64,000 nt of DNA from Maridesulfovibrio bastinii DSM 16055 (GCF_000429985.1 NZ_AUCX01000009.1:1-64000), one strand, 5' to 3'. Shown: positions 27,006 through 36,361, numbered from the stretch's first letter. The notes: generated from the sequence alone by a model not told the origin. Numbers and translations are program-made.

Positions 27006-28601
27006 ATGATTTATTCAAAAAAATATGCTAATTTTTCTTTTTCCCTAGCAGCTGTTCTGCTTATTTTTATTCTATCTGTCTGCCCTGCTTTTGCAGACAA
27101 AGACACCCTTATTCTTGCTGTCGGCGGAGAAAATACAGAAGGCTACGACCCCCTGCTTGGCTGGGGAAGCTATGGCAACCCTCTATTTCAAAGTACACTG
27201 CTTAAAAGAGATGCCGACCTGAAAATTGTGCCTGACCTTGCCACAAGCTGGGAATTATCAGCAGACCGCAAAGAATGGACCGTAACCATACGCAAAGATG
27301 TTAAGTTCTCTGACGGCACTCCGCTCACAGCAGCTGACGTTGCCTTCACCTACAATAAGGGGCTTGAATCCGGCGGTAAAATTGATCTTACTCCGCTTGC
27401 TAAAGCAGAAGCTCTAAACCCGACTACTGTCAAACTCACCCTTAACAAACCGGACATTACCTTTATTCAGCATTTAATAACCCTCGGTATTGTTCCTGCA
27501 AAAACATACGGCCCCGGCTATGGCAGAAACCCCATAGGATCAGGACCATACAAACTCATACACTGGGATGAAGGACAGCAGATGATTGTTGAGGTCAACG
27601 ACCTTTATTACGGAAAAAAACCGGCAATCAAAAAACTTGTTTTCCTTTTTGCAGATGAAGACACAGCTCTTGCCGCTGCACGGGCCGGAAAAATAGATGT
27701 GCTCGGAGTTCCATCAAACCTTGCGAGCCAGAAAATACCGGGAATGACCCTGCATGTAGTTAAAAGCGTAGACAACAGGGGACTAATGTTCCCGATAGTT
27801 CCTGATGAAGGAAAAACTACCCCGGCAGGAGTACCAGTAGGCAACAACGTTACAGCCGATATAGCTATCCGCAAGGCTGTAAACTATGCAATTGACAGGA
27901 ACGCTCTTGTGGCAGGAGTTCTTGATGGATATGGCAGGCCCGCCTATGGCGTTGTTGATGATCTGCCATGGGATAACCCGGCCATAAGATTCAAGGATAA
28001 CGATCCTGAAAAAGCAAAGAAAATACTCGAAGAAGCCGGATGGACTGACACTGACGGAGACGGAATCCGTGAAGAGAACGGTCTGAAAGCAGAATTTACA
28101 GTAGTCTACAACTCCAAAGATTCTCTGCGTCAGGGTCTGGCCCTTGCAGTATCGGACATGCTTAAGCCCATCGGCATAAATGCCATACCCAAAGGCGAAA
28201 ACTGGGATCGCATCAAAACTGAACTGACTCACAAGTTTGTTGTTGTTTACGGATTCGGCGACCACAGTCCCCTTGAGATGTATAAACTTTACCACACTCC
28301 ATCATCTCCGGAACCTTCATATTGGAACGCCGGTTTCTATTCCAACCCTGTAGTGGATAAATATCTTGATGAAGCTGTTGCCGCAAAATCATTCAAAGAG
28401 TCCATACCATACTGGCAGAAAGCCCAATGGGACGGAAAAACCGGATTCTGCACAGCCGGTGATGCCGCATGGGCCTGGATGGTGAATCTGGATCATACCT
28501 ACTTCATCAGAAAAGGACTTGATGTCGGCAAATCCCAAATGGAACCCCATGGACACGGATGGCCCATCACATCCAACATCAATGAGTGGAAATGGAACTA
28601 A
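27006..28601 (+). CDS. Periplasmic substrate-binding protein of a peptide/nickel-type ABC importer
   Basis: 531 residues of the SBP_bac_5 family (DppA/OppA/NikA). The Sec signal peptide is about 1-30 (FSLAAVLLIFILSVCPAFA, cleavage before DKDT). The family core DLATSWELSADRKEWTVTIRKDVKFSDG is present in pieces (ATSWELS; TVTIRKDVKFSDGTPLTAADV) and is followed by NPIGSGPYKL. There is no lipobox, so it is soluble in the periplasm. The C-terminus (HGHGWPITSNINEW) has two histidines that might bind metal. The next four genes complete the transporter. Peptide versus nickel or metallophore cargo cannot be decided from sequence. Confidence 0.88.
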   Translation: MIYSKKYANFSFSLAAVLLIFILSVCPAFADKDTLILAVGGENTEGYDPLLGWGSYGNPLFQSTLLKRDADLKIVPDLATSWELSADRKEWTVTIRKDVKFSDGTPLTAADVAFTYNKGLESGGKIDLTPLAKAEALNPTTVKLTLNKPDITFIQHLITLGIVPAKTYGPGYGRNPIGSGPYKLIHWDEGQQMIVEVNDLYYGKKPAIKKLVFLFADEDTALAAARAGKIDVLGVPSNLASQKIPGMTLHVVKSVDNRGLMFPIVPDEGKTTPAGVPVGNNVTADIAIRKAVNYAIDRNALVAGVLDGYGRPAYGVVDDLPWDNPAIRFKDNDPEKAKKILEEAGWTDTDGDGIREENGLKAEFTVVYNSKDSLRQGLALAVSDMLKPIGINAIPKGENWDRIKTELTHKFVVVYGFGDHSPLEMYKLYHTPSSPEPSYWNAGFYSNPVVDKYLDEAVAAKSFKESIPYWQKAQWDGKTGFCTAGDAAWAWMVNLDHTYFIRKGLDVGKSQMEPHGHGWPITSNINEWKWN

Positions 28602-29668
28602 AATCAGAGTTACAAGACACAGCAGCCGGAGATTTAAAATGTCTCCGGCTGCCGTTTCTTACGGCATTACTATACGCAACCGCCAAGTTTATATGCAGAA
28701 AAGGCGCACGCCTTGTATTGCTTATTGCTTCAGTCGCGACACTCTCATTTATTCTGGTCAGTTTTTCTCCCGTCGATCCGATAGATGCCTACCTTGGACC
28801 TGCTGTACTGAAAGTCTCACCGGAACAGAGAGCTGTTATTGCCCATCGCTGGGGACTGGATGAACCACCGCTCAAAAGATACGAAAAGTGGGCCGGAAAC
28901 CTTATTCAGGGCAATTTCGGCATATCAACAATTTATAATGAATCTGTACTTTCAGTCATAGGTAAACGTTTTATCACATCCTTCTGGCTGATGCTCATGG
29001 CCTGGACAATTTCCGGATTACTTGGCTTTATCATGGGGATTTTTGCAGGAGCCTACGAATCAGGATTTATTGACAAGGTAATCAGTATCTACGCTTATAC
29101 CATGGCCTCCACTCCCACGTTCTGGGTAGGGATGATACTGCTGACAATATTTTCGATTCATCTGGGATGGACTCCTGTCTGCGGGGCATGGCCGATCGGG
29201 ATGGAAGCTGATCAGGTCGGAATCCTTGAAAGAATCCATCACCTGTTGCTTCCTGCTGTCACTCTGTCACTCATAGGAGTGGCCCAGATAACCCTGCATA
29301 CCCGTGAAAAAACAATTGAGGCCATGCGCAGTGAGTATGCGATATTCGCCAGAGCTCAGGGTGAATCACGCCTTGGAACAGCATTCCATAGGGCTATAAG
29401 GAACGTGGCTCTTCCTGCTGTCACATTACAATTCGCCTCCTTAGGAGAACTATTTGGCGGAGCTGTGCTAACCGAACAGGTCTTTGCTTATCCCGGACTG
29501 GGAAAAGCCACTGTTGAAGCAGGCTATCGCGGCGATGTGCCTCTTCTACTCGGTATTGTTTTATTCAGTACCTTCTTCGTTTTTGCAGGAAACACAACAG
29601 CGGACTTCATCTACATGATTGTCGATCCCCGTATGCGCAAAAGAAGCTGTGGAAAAAGGGGAGCGTGA
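28592..29668 (+). CDS. ABC importer permease 1 (DppB/NikB-like)
   Basis: 358 residues, inner membrane, about six spans. The long first extracytoplasmic loop (VDPIDAYLGPAVLKVSPEQ) and the EAA-type cytoplasmic loop (EYAIFARAQGESRLGTAFHRA) that docks onto the ATPase are typical of DppB. The last segment EQVFAYPGLGKATVEA is strongly conserved in the family. The N-terminal 35 residues extend beyond typical DppB proteins. ATG at 28592 overlaps the end of the substrate-binding protein gene; a GTG two codons earlier is equally possible. Confidence 0.88.
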   Translation: MELKSELQDTAAGDLKCLRLPFLTALLYATAKFICRKGARLVLLIASVATLSFILVSFSPVDPIDAYLGPAVLKVSPEQRAVIAHRWGLDEPPLKRYEKWAGNLIQGNFGISTIYNESVLSVIGKRFITSFWLMLMAWTISGLLGFIMGIFAGAYESGFIDKVISIYAYTMASTPTFWVGMILLTIFSIHLGWTPVCGAWPIGMEADQVGILERIHHLLLPAVTLSLIGVAQITLHTREKTIEAMRSEYAIFARAQGESRLGTAFHRAIRNVALPAVTLQFASLGELFGGAVLTEQVFAYPGLGKATVEAGYRGDVPLLLGIVLFSTFFVFAGNTTADFIYMIVDPRMRKRSCGKRGA

Positions 29669-30498
29669 TGACGACCTTTCAATACAACGGCAGAACAAAA
29701 AGTCTGTTTACAATTATTGCCTGTTTAGTGCTTATCAGTGCCGTTTTTATCTCGGCATGGCTTTATGGAGATCAGGGGGAAGTAACCCACCTCACCTTGC
29801 GTAAACTGGCCCCGAGCTTACTTCATCCCTTCGGTACCGACTGGCTTGGGCGGGATATGCTTGCCAGAACGGTAAAAGGACTGCGCATAAGTCTTGGTGT
29901 CGGGCTTTCGGCGGCAACCTGTTCGGCGGTCATCGCCCTTATTTTAGGACTTGCCGCAGCGACAATGGGCAGTACTGTCGATTCAATTGTAACCTGGATG
30001 GTTGATGTGGCAATGTCCACCCCGCACCTTGTATTGCTTATCCTTATTTCCTTTGCCTGTGGCGGAGGAGCAAAAGGTGTTGTGATTGCTGTTGCCGCAT
30101 CCCACTGGCCGCCACTCACAAGGGTAATCCGTGCAGAAGTAATGCAGTTGCAGTCTATGGATTATGTAAATCTTTCAAGACAGTTTGGTAAAAGTGAATT
30201 CTTCATAGCCACAAGGCACATGCTTCCCCATGTCATACCGCAGTTTATGGTTGGGCTTCTGCTCTTATTTCCACATGCAATTCTGCATGCGGCAGCGTTA
30301 ACTTTTCTGGGATTCGGTATGTCCCCGCACACCCCGGCAGTCGGGGTTCTGCTGGCGGAATCCATGCGTTACCTTTCAATGGACCTCTGGTGGCTGGCTG
30401 TGGCACCGGGAATAGCACTGGTCATAACCGTAAAAGCATTTGATACGCTCGGAGCAAATATCCGTTCACTTTCAGACCCTCATATCTGCCGTGAATAA
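29668..30498 (+). CDS. ABC importer permease 2 (DppC/NikC-like)
   Basis: 276 residues with an N-terminal membrane span, the GTDWLGRDMLARTVKG motif that marks DppC-type permeases, and the EAA loop DYVNLSRQFGKSEFFIATRHMLPH (quoted from its start DYVNLSRQFGKSEF). The start overlaps the stop of permease 1 as TGATG, with GGGGAG upstream, so translation is coupled. Permease 1 and 2 form the heterodimeric channel. Confidence 0.9.
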   Translation: MTTFQYNGRTKSLFTIIACLVLISAVFISAWLYGDQGEVTHLTLRKLAPSLLHPFGTDWLGRDMLARTVKGLRISLGVGLSAATCSAVIALILGLAAATMGSTVDSIVTWMVDVAMSTPHLVLLILISFACGGGAKGVVIAVAASHWPPLTRVIRAEVMQLQSMDYVNLSRQFGKSEFFIATRHMLPHVIPQFMVGLLLLFPHAILHAAALTFLGFGMSPHTPAVGVLLAESMRYLSMDLWWLAVAPGIALVITVKAFDTLGANIRSLSDPHICRE

Positions 30499-30510
30499 GA
30501 GGAAACAACC

Positions 30511-31434
30511 ATGCTGGAAATAGAAAATCTTTCCGTAAGCTTCAGTAATTATACTAGGGGCATGAAAAGGGAGTCCGTATGTACTATACGCTGTCTTGAT
30601 CTGCATGTTGAAGCCGGACAGATTATAGCCATAGTGGGACAGTCCGGAGCCGGAAAAAGCCTGCTGGCACATGCTGTGCTTGATATTCTCCCCGGAAATT
30701 CATCAGTGTCCGGGAATATGTATTTTAAAAATACAAAAATCACGCATCGCACGGCTAAAAAATTCCGCGGGAAAGGAATTTCCCTTATTCCTCAATCAGT
30801 ATCTTTCCTTAACCCGCTGCTGCATGTGGGAACCCAGATTGCGCGATCCGCTGTTCTAAGTGGCATGAATCATCATCAGGCAAAAATGTCATCTGAAGAG
30901 ATACTGAAAAAATACGGTCTTTCTGCTGAAATATATGACTGGTTTCCATTCCAGCTTTCAGGAGGAATGGCCAGAAGAGTGCTGACAGCCACGGCAACAA
31001 TAGGGACTGCTGACCTGCTGATAGCTGATGAACCGACCAATGGTCTTGATGAAAATGTTGCCAATGAGACACTTATGCATCTGCGCCAGCTGGCAGATAC
31101 CGGTAAAGCAGTAGTACTTATCACCCATGATATTGAATCCGCACTACAGGTTGCTGACAGAGTTTCCGTTTTTTATGGTGGAGTAACTCTTGAAGAAGCA
31201 GATGCTGCTGATTTTTACAATGAAGGCTCATTACGCCACCCCTATTCCAGACAGCTCTGGTCATCGCTTCCGTGCAATCAGTTCACCAAAGCCGTAACCA
31301 GAGATGAAATAAGTATAAACAATGAGGGATGCCCTTTTTATATGCAATGCCCCAACGCAATAGAAAAATGTTCGCATGAGCTGCCTGCGCTAAGCCCGTA
31401 CCATAACGGAAAGGTAAGGTGCTGGCGTGCTTGA
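30511..31434 (+). CDS. ABC importer ATPase 1 (DppD-like)
   Basis: 307 residues. Walker A GQSGAGKSLL, Q-loop PQSVSFLNPLL, signature QLSGGMARRV, Walker B DLLIADEPTNGLD and H-loop LITHDIE are all intact. The C-terminal extension ends with the cysteine motif CPFYMQCPNAIEKC then VRCWRA. Family members with this motif bind an iron-sulfur cluster or use it for peptide/nickel specificity. It is located in the peptide/nickel operon with 12 bp to the upstream permease. Confidence 0.92.
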   Translation: MLEIENLSVSFSNYTRGMKRESVCTIRCLDLHVEAGQIIAIVGQSGAGKSLLAHAVLDILPGNSSVSGNMYFKNTKITHRTAKKFRGKGISLIPQSVSFLNPLLHVGTQIARSAVLSGMNHHQAKMSSEEILKKYGLSAEIYDWFPFQLSGGMARRVLTATATIGTADLLIADEPTNGLDENVANETLMHLRQLADTGKAVVLITHDIESALQVADRVSVFYGGVTLEEADAADFYNEGSLRHPYSRQLWSSLPCNQFTKAVTRDEISINNEGCPFYMQCPNAIEKCSHELPALSPYHNGKVRCWRA

Positions 31435-32026
31435 AGCTAAAAATCTTTCTTTTCGCTACAGTAAAAAGCATCAGCGGCTTTTCCAAAATCTGGACATTTC
31501 CATAGCCCCCGGAGAAAGAGTCGGACTGCCGGGACCAAGCGGACGCGGAAAATCAACGCTTGCTAAAATTCTGGCTGGTTATCTCAAACCGGATGAAGGG
31601 GATATAACCGTTGACGGAAAACAGATTGTGCATGGCAGTTTCAACCCGGTACAGATTCTCTTTCAACACCCGGAACTTGCGGTGAACCCCCGCTGGAAAA
31701 TTAAGAACATTCTTAATGAGGCCGGCACACCTTCCGCTGATCTGCTTGATTCGCTTAAAATTAGCAGTTCATGGGCCGAAAGGTATCCCAATGAACTTTC
31801 AGGCGGAGAATTGCAAAGAGTCTGTCTGGCCCGGGCTCTTGATGGAAGAACAGGATATCTCCTGTGTGACGAGATGACTTCCATGCTCGACCCGCTTACG
31901 CAGGCCTCCATCTGGAAAACCGTGCTTGAAACAGCCGCGGAAAGAAATCTGGGGCTGCTGATAATAAGCCACGACACAGCCCTGCTCGACCGTTTATGTC
32001 ATCGCAAGGTGGAAGCCTTTATTTAA
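31427..32026 (+). CDS. ABC importer ATPase 2 (DppF-like, short form)
   Basis: 199 residues, beginning at GTG and overlapping ATPase 1 by eight bases. Walker A is GPSGRGKST, the signature ELSGGELQRV, Walker B YLLCDEMTSMLD and H-loop LIISHD. It stops soon after the H-loop, so it lacks the C-terminal regulatory extension of normal DppF (about 320 residues). The catalytic set is complete and the reading frame is intact, so it looks like a naturally minimal subunit rather than a broken gene. The aromatic residue before Walker A (FRYSK) is present for adenine stacking. Confidence 0.88.
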   Translation: MLEAKNLSFRYSKKHQRLFQNLDISIAPGERVGLPGPSGRGKSTLAKILAGYLKPDEGDITVDGKQIVHGSFNPVQILFQHPELAVNPRWKIKNILNEAGTPSADLLDSLKISSSWAERYPNELSGGELQRVCLARALDGRTGYLLCDEMTSMLDPLTQASIWKTVLETAAERNLGLLIISHDTALLDRLCHRKVEAFI

Positions 32027-32041
32027 CTATACGCAGGGTTG

Positions 32042-32467
32042 TTATTTTTTATTTTTAATAACCATAAAAGTAGCTGTACTGCGGGATATTTTTTTACTGT
32101 TTTCATCTGTCACAACGCAATCAACCACAATCAATGTGCGTCCCCGCTTAAATACAGTGGCTTCAGCAGTTAATATCCCTTTTGAAGCCATTGAAAGAAA
32201 ATCATTTTTAATCTCAATCGTAGCGACCTGTTCATCATTGGAAAGGGTTGTAATTGCCGCATGGGCCGAAGTTTCATCACACAGGGAGACAGACAGGCCG
32301 CCCTGCATAATACCGGCTCCCTGAATAAATTCAGGCTTTATCTCCATACTGAAACGGGCATACCCTGCTCTGAATTCCTCAGCCCTGATACCCATAAAAT
32401 CCAGATAAGGATTATCTACAGCTTTCCCTGAAACAAGTCTGTCCAGATACACTTTGTAGTCAAGCAT
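32042..32467 (-). CDS. Hotdog-fold thioesterase (PaaI-like)
   Basis: 141 residues. The central helix region GAGIMQGGLSVSLCDETSAHAAI corresponds to the PaaI/YdiI motif with the conserved glycine pair and an acidic catalytic residue. Later strands IEIKNDFLSMASKGILTAEATVFKRGRTLIVVD (quoted start IEIKNDFLSMASKG) complete the fold. Such enzymes hydrolyse acyl-CoA or aryl-CoA thioesters. It is convergent with the importer operon and unlinked to any obvious CoA pathway here. Confidence 0.85.
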   Translation of the reverse strand: MLDYKVYLDRLVSGKAVDNPYLDFMGIRAEEFRAGYARFSMEIKPEFIQGAGIMQGGLSVSLCDETSAHAAITTLSNDEQVATIEIKNDFLSMASKGILTAEATVFKRGRTLIVVDCVVTDENSKKISRSTATFMVIKNKK

Positions 32468-32511
32468 TGTGGTTCTCCGCTGATGACAGCTTAATATATT
32501 TAAATAACTTA

Positions 32512-32853
32512 TTATATTTTTTTAGAAATCCATAAACCCATAAAAATATACGCCGCGATAAGTATCCAGCCGACAAGAATTGTCACCCTATACTTTCTGC
32601 CTGATTTGAACATCAGTCCAATTATAAAAATATAAAAAATACTTATGATTGAAACAACAATGTGACTGACTGCAATGGTGCTTTTATCTTCACCGCAACT
32701 GAGGCTGAGGTAATAAAAAGAAAACGGATTGATAATATAAACCAGTTCTGAAATCCTGACATTGGATTGAAAATTTTGAATGTATTTACCGGCATAAAGT
32801 AGCGTTTCGGCCAGTATGTTGACCATTAAACCAAAGAAAAAAAACTTTTTCAT
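32512..32853 (-). CDS. Small integral membrane protein
   Basis: 113 residues with about three or four hydrophobic spans (KKFFFFGLMVNILAETLLYA; AVSHIVVSIISIFYIFIIGL; VTILVGWILIAAYIFMGLWI) and a basic C-terminus (SKKI). No family recognised. ATG at 32853 is preferred; the longer frame would need a TTG start. Neighbours give no clue. Confidence 0.6.
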   Translation of the reverse strand: MKKFFFFGLMVNILAETLLYAGKYIQNFQSNVRISELVYIINPFSFYYLSLSCGEDKSTIAVSHIVVSIISIFYIFIIGLMFKSGRKYRVTILVGWILIAAYIFMGLWISKKI

Positions 32854-33013
32854 TACTAATTCCGAATTTAAAACCAACCTGCAATAGTATGAAATTATCT
32901 ATTACAATCGAACTTATGAGAATTAATAGGTAACTATAATTAATATTATTATAACTATATATTAGAGATACAGACTTTATTCAGTTAATATACCCCCTAT
33001 CAAGGAGGTAATT

Positions 33014-33364
33014 ATGAAGCAATATCTAATTGAATATTTCGATTCAATAAAAAAATTCAGCGATTTTGAAGGAAAATCGACTCACAGGGAATTCCTTATT
33101 TTCCTGATAGTACACCTTTTGATAATTGCTGTGCTGTCATGCTTAATGCTTGTTTTTAAGAACGAATTTCTGATTAAAGTTTCCACAACACTTTTAAATC
33201 TCTATCTCGTCTGCACAATTCTGCCTTCCGCAGCCATTGTAGTCCGCAGGCTTCACCATCTCGGACGCAAAAAAAAACTGGCCTTTACGGCCTTCATTCC
33301 TGTAGCAGGAATTTTGTATCTGCTGGTAATCTGTCTTAAAGGACAGCCGACAACAGCAGTTTGA
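33014..33364 (+). CDS. DUF805-family membrane protein
   Basis: 116 residues. The N-terminal YFDSIKKFSDFEGKSTHREF matches the DUF805 entry (WxxxxRAxRxEF-type), followed by three hydrophobic spans and the conserved RRLHHLGRKKK between spans. An ideal AAGGAGG precedes the ATG. DUF805 proteins are small inner-membrane proteins of unknown function. It is monocistronic with its own terminator. Confidence 0.8.
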   Translation: MKQYLIEYFDSIKKFSDFEGKSTHREFLIFLIVHLLIIAVLSCLMLVFKNEFLIKVSTTLLNLYLVCTILPSAAIVVRRLHHLGRKKKLAFTAFIPVAGILYLLVICLKGQPTTAV

Positions 33365-33398
33365 ATAAATTTTTATAAACAGTGACCAATTAATTTTT

Positions 33399-33443
33399 AA
33401 CGGCAATCCCGTCTGATAAATTCAGACAGGATTGCCGTTTTTA
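33399..33443 (+). terminator. Terminator after the DUF805 gene
   Basis: AACGGCAATCCcGTCTGA pairs with TCAGACaGGATTGCCGTT (one mismatch) and is followed by a T run. Confidence 0.85.
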
Positions 33444-33498
33444 ATATGAACCAATTTAAGAGTCGAATATCAGAATTATGTTTTCAGATATTCAAAAA

Positions 33499-33879
33499 TT
33501 AAAACCTGATAACAAGCGGAATAGCATGAAGTTGTCTTGAAAGCTCGGTGGTTGTACCAAGATTCCATTCTGCCGGAGAATCCTTTCCAAGAATTTCGCA
33601 GACATCTTCTACCACACCTTTAACATTGATTACCGGGTGTCTGGAAAAAACCTGCGGCAGACCGTAAGTAAGGTTACATGCCAGACATTTTCCGGGACGC
33701 TGTTTAAGCCTGAATTCAAAGTTCAACTCATCCCCGCTTTCACCTGTAAAAACGAGGTCAATATCATAACTTCCTTCCTCAGCCCCGCCAAAAAGGGCTT
33801 CGAAAAAGTCATCCGCTCTACTGGATGGAAAAAGGCTCTTTAATTTTTCATCAGTCAATAATTCTAAAGCGTTACTCAT
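33499..33879 (-). CDS. Conserved Desulfovibrio-type hypothetical protein
   Basis: 126 residues, soluble, acidic N-terminal half (LFPSSRADDFFEALFGGAEEG) and a compact C-terminal half with LKQRPGKCLACNLTYGLP and SRHPVINVKGVVEDV. The CLAC pair might bind a metal. I recall homologues in Desulfovibrio that carry misleading automatic homeobox names; no homeodomain is visible here. A perfect palindrome lies 49 bp upstream of its start. Function unknown. Confidence 0.7.
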   Translation of the reverse strand: MSNALELLTDEKLKSLFPSSRADDFFEALFGGAEEGSYDIDLVFTGESGDELNFEFRLKQRPGKCLACNLTYGLPQVFSRHPVINVKGVVEDVCEILGKDSPAEWNLGTTTELSRQLHAIPLVIRF

Positions 33880-33927
33880 ATACCAGCTCCACTATCTCCC
33901 TATATTTTTAATTCTTTCCTGATTCTG

Positions 33928-33939
33928 CCCTAATTAGGG
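33928..33939. promoter_or_regulatory. Perfect 12-bp palindrome CCCTAATTAGGG
   Basis: A perfect dyad 49 bp upstream of the 126-residue protein, in A+T-rich DNA; a possible operator or part of a promoter region. Confidence 0.35.
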
Positions 33940-34072
33940 TATATTTTCAAGAAAACTAAGATGATAGATAATCATATTATCTTGTTAGTAATAAAGTTAC
34001 ACACAAAATATATTTAGTTACAAAATTTAACTGCCCTAAGAGTGAATCTTAACCGGCTTAATTTAAAATGTG

Positions 34073-36361
34073 TCAATTTGTCTTAGCTTTATTGGGAAAT
34101 ACAATTTTGAAACATGCCCCGCGACCATTGCCGGAGACAGCATGAATATTACCGCCATAATCTCTTATAATTTCATACGAAATAGAAAGCCCAAGCCCGG
34201 TACCTTTTCCCACATCCTTGGTCGTGAAGAACGGTTCAAACAATCTTTCCTGAATCTGTTCCGGTATTCCTGAGCCTGTATCGCAGACTTCAACAACAAT
34301 TTCATGCTCGTTAAAACTGCTGGAAATAAAAATTTTACGCTCTGATTTTCTGGCAGATTCACCGGACCAGCGTTCTTCAATAGCATCTCTGGCATTTATA
34401 AGAAGGTTGATTACAACCTGTTCAAGGCGATTGGCATCGGCCATTATTTCAGGAAGATTATCATCAAGATCCCAGATTACATCTATGTTCCTTACGGTCA
34501 GCTGCTGGCTGAAAAATTCAAACCCGCGTCTAAGGACATTATTGAGCTGAACAGGTGTTGTCTTTAATGACGACTTTCTTCCAAATTCACGCATGTGCAA
34601 AATTATTTTACTGGCCCTGTCAACATGGGTGCTGACACCTTCAGCCATTTCTTCAAGTATTTCAGGCTCAGGAATGCGTCCCTTTGAAATCTTTCTACTT
34701 AAAAGATTGCTGATTGTTTTCAAAATGGCCAAAGGCTGATTGAGTTCATGGGCAACACCCGAAGCCATTTCACCGAGAGTAGCCATTTTACTGGCCTGAA
34801 TAAGCTGCTGTTCGGCCTTAAGCTTCTTGGTAACGTCACTACAGGTAACAATGAGAACACCACCACGGTTGAACTCGGCAGGCGAAACACGCATCAATGC
34901 ATAGATATGTCTTCCCGATGCGGTCAACTGCGAGCATGGTCCGATCTCTTTATTGTTTTTTACTATGAAATCATAATCCTGACGCTCCTCTTCCCTGAAA
35001 AGATTGAGAAAAGAAGATCCGATAAGATCAGCTGGTTCATAGCCATAAATATGCAGGACAGGATCATTACAATTAACGATCTCCAGAGTATCGACATCCA
35101 GCACAAAAACTGCCTCAGGTATGGAATCAAAGATAGCATGATAGCGTTGTTCAGAGGCCGCCAGCTGGACTTCAAGATTTTTACGGTCCGTAATATCAAC
35201 CATCATCTCCATTGCGGCAACAATGTTGCCGTTATAATCCCTGATTGGAGAAGTGTAGACAATCCAGTGGATTGAGTGCCCGTTCTGGGACAGTCCAGAT
35301 TCCTCGCTGATATGTTCCATTCCGTCATTGAAAGTTTTAGCCACCGGGCATTCAATACATTTCTCCGTTCTATCTTTGTTTATCCGAAAACAATGCCTGC
35401 CAAGCGGTTTTCCAAAATGCATTTCATAGGCCATATTATGGCGTATCACTCTGAAATTTCTGTCAACAACACAGATCAGGCAGGGAACATTTTCAAACAG
35501 TTTTCGGTATTCTTCCTTCTGGGCAATAAGCTCCCGCTGTTTATCCTGAACCTGAAGCCCCATCATATTGAAAGCTTTATAAAGAGCGCCGAATTCATCA
35601 GGACTGCTTTCGCTTATCTCCTTAAATCCATTGCCGGAACCTACACCCTTGGTGGCTTTTGTAAGCTTATTGATGGGCCTGAAAACAAATCTGTAAGTAT
35701 AAAGGGAAAGAGCTATAAATGTTGCGGCAAAAACAATAAAAGAAATAAGTATATTAACCTGCTCAAAAGTGCTGAGAATAGACTTTTTAGCTTCAGTTGA
35801 AACTTCCATTTCAAGCAGCCCGAGCACCTGCTCATCCTTTGAGTGCACATGGCATACTCCGGGAGCGCAACCTTCGGAATTAGGAATTGGAGTAATGATG
35901 GACATGAACTCATGTCCGTTTTCTTCGTATGTTCTGCTGCGCTTTGGAAGACTTAAGGTGGCGGGTGGTTCTTCAAACTTATGACAGGTCCAGCATGAAC
36001 TGGCGGACATACTGATCTTTGAACCGACTTCCTGCGGGTTGTTGGAAAAAACAATCAACCCTTTTTTATTATAAATTCTAATGCTCTTTATTTCACGCTG
36101 CTTGCTTATGTTATTGATATCCTCGCGAATATCATCCCTTGAATCAAGCATCATGGCATAATGCAAACCAAGCAGGACCGTGTCGGAAAGCAGAGCTGTA
36201 TCGGAACGGATATTATCGGTTACGTTTTCCTTGAAAAAATGAACATTGAACCATGTCCAGAAAATTACGCTCGCAAGAAGTGTTATTCCACCGGAAAGAA
36301 TCATCTTCATTATCAGGCTTTGGCGCATTCTTTTGAACAAGTCCGATATTCCCAGCCTCAC
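34073..36361 (-). CDS. Membrane sensor histidine kinase with periplasmic c-type heme motif
   Basis: 762 residues. TM1 (about 19-42) and TM2 (about 203-223) enclose a periplasmic domain containing CWTCH (123-127), a classic c-heme attachment site, and CAPGVCH (165-171), a CX4CH variant also used for heme. HAMP (224-275) follows, then PAS 1 (about 285-393) with a C324-x10-C335-x2-C338 cluster, PAS 2 (405-512), HisKA with H538 in GVAHELNQPLAI, and HATPase with GKGTGLGLSIS. The gene is 20 bp downstream of rrf2 in the same direction and near the hmc operon, so a periplasmic redox or gas-sensing role feeding hmc control is likely but inferred. Confidence 0.85.
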   Translation of the reverse strand: MRLGISDLFKRMRQSLIMKMILSGGITLLASVIFWTWFNVHFFKENVTDNIRSDTALLSDTVLLGLHYAMMLDSRDDIREDINNISKQREIKSIRIYNKKGLIVFSNNPQEVGSKISMSASSCWTCHKFEEPPATLSLPKRSRTYEENGHEFMSIITPIPNSEGCAPGVCHVHSKDEQVLGLLEMEVSTEAKKSILSTFEQVNILISFIVFAATFIALSLYTYRFVFRPINKLTKATKGVGSGNGFKEISESSPDEFGALYKAFNMMGLQVQDKQRELIAQKEEYRKLFENVPCLICVVDRNFRVIRHNMAYEMHFGKPLGRHCFRINKDRTEKCIECPVAKTFNDGMEHISEESGLSQNGHSIHWIVYTSPIRDYNGNIVAAMEMMVDITDRKNLEVQLAASEQRYHAIFDSIPEAVFVLDVDTLEIVNCNDPVLHIYGYEPADLIGSSFLNLFREEERQDYDFIVKNNKEIGPCSQLTASGRHIYALMRVSPAEFNRGGVLIVTCSDVTKKLKAEQQLIQASKMATLGEMASGVAHELNQPLAILKTISNLLSRKISKGRIPEPEILEEMAEGVSTHVDRASKIILHMREFGRKSSLKTTPVQLNNVLRRGFEFFSQQLTVRNIDVIWDLDDNLPEIMADANRLEQVVINLLINARDAIEERWSGESARKSERKIFISSSFNEHEIVVEVCDTGSGIPEQIQERLFEPFFTTKDVGKGTGLGLSISYEIIRDYGGNIHAVSGNGRGACFKIVFPNKAKTN

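Noticed and set aside
34748-35800. Two long plus-strand frames opposite the heme-motif kinase
   Set aside because: No ribosome-binding sites and no family resemblance; the kinase frame carries PAS, HisKA and HATPase motifs throughout.
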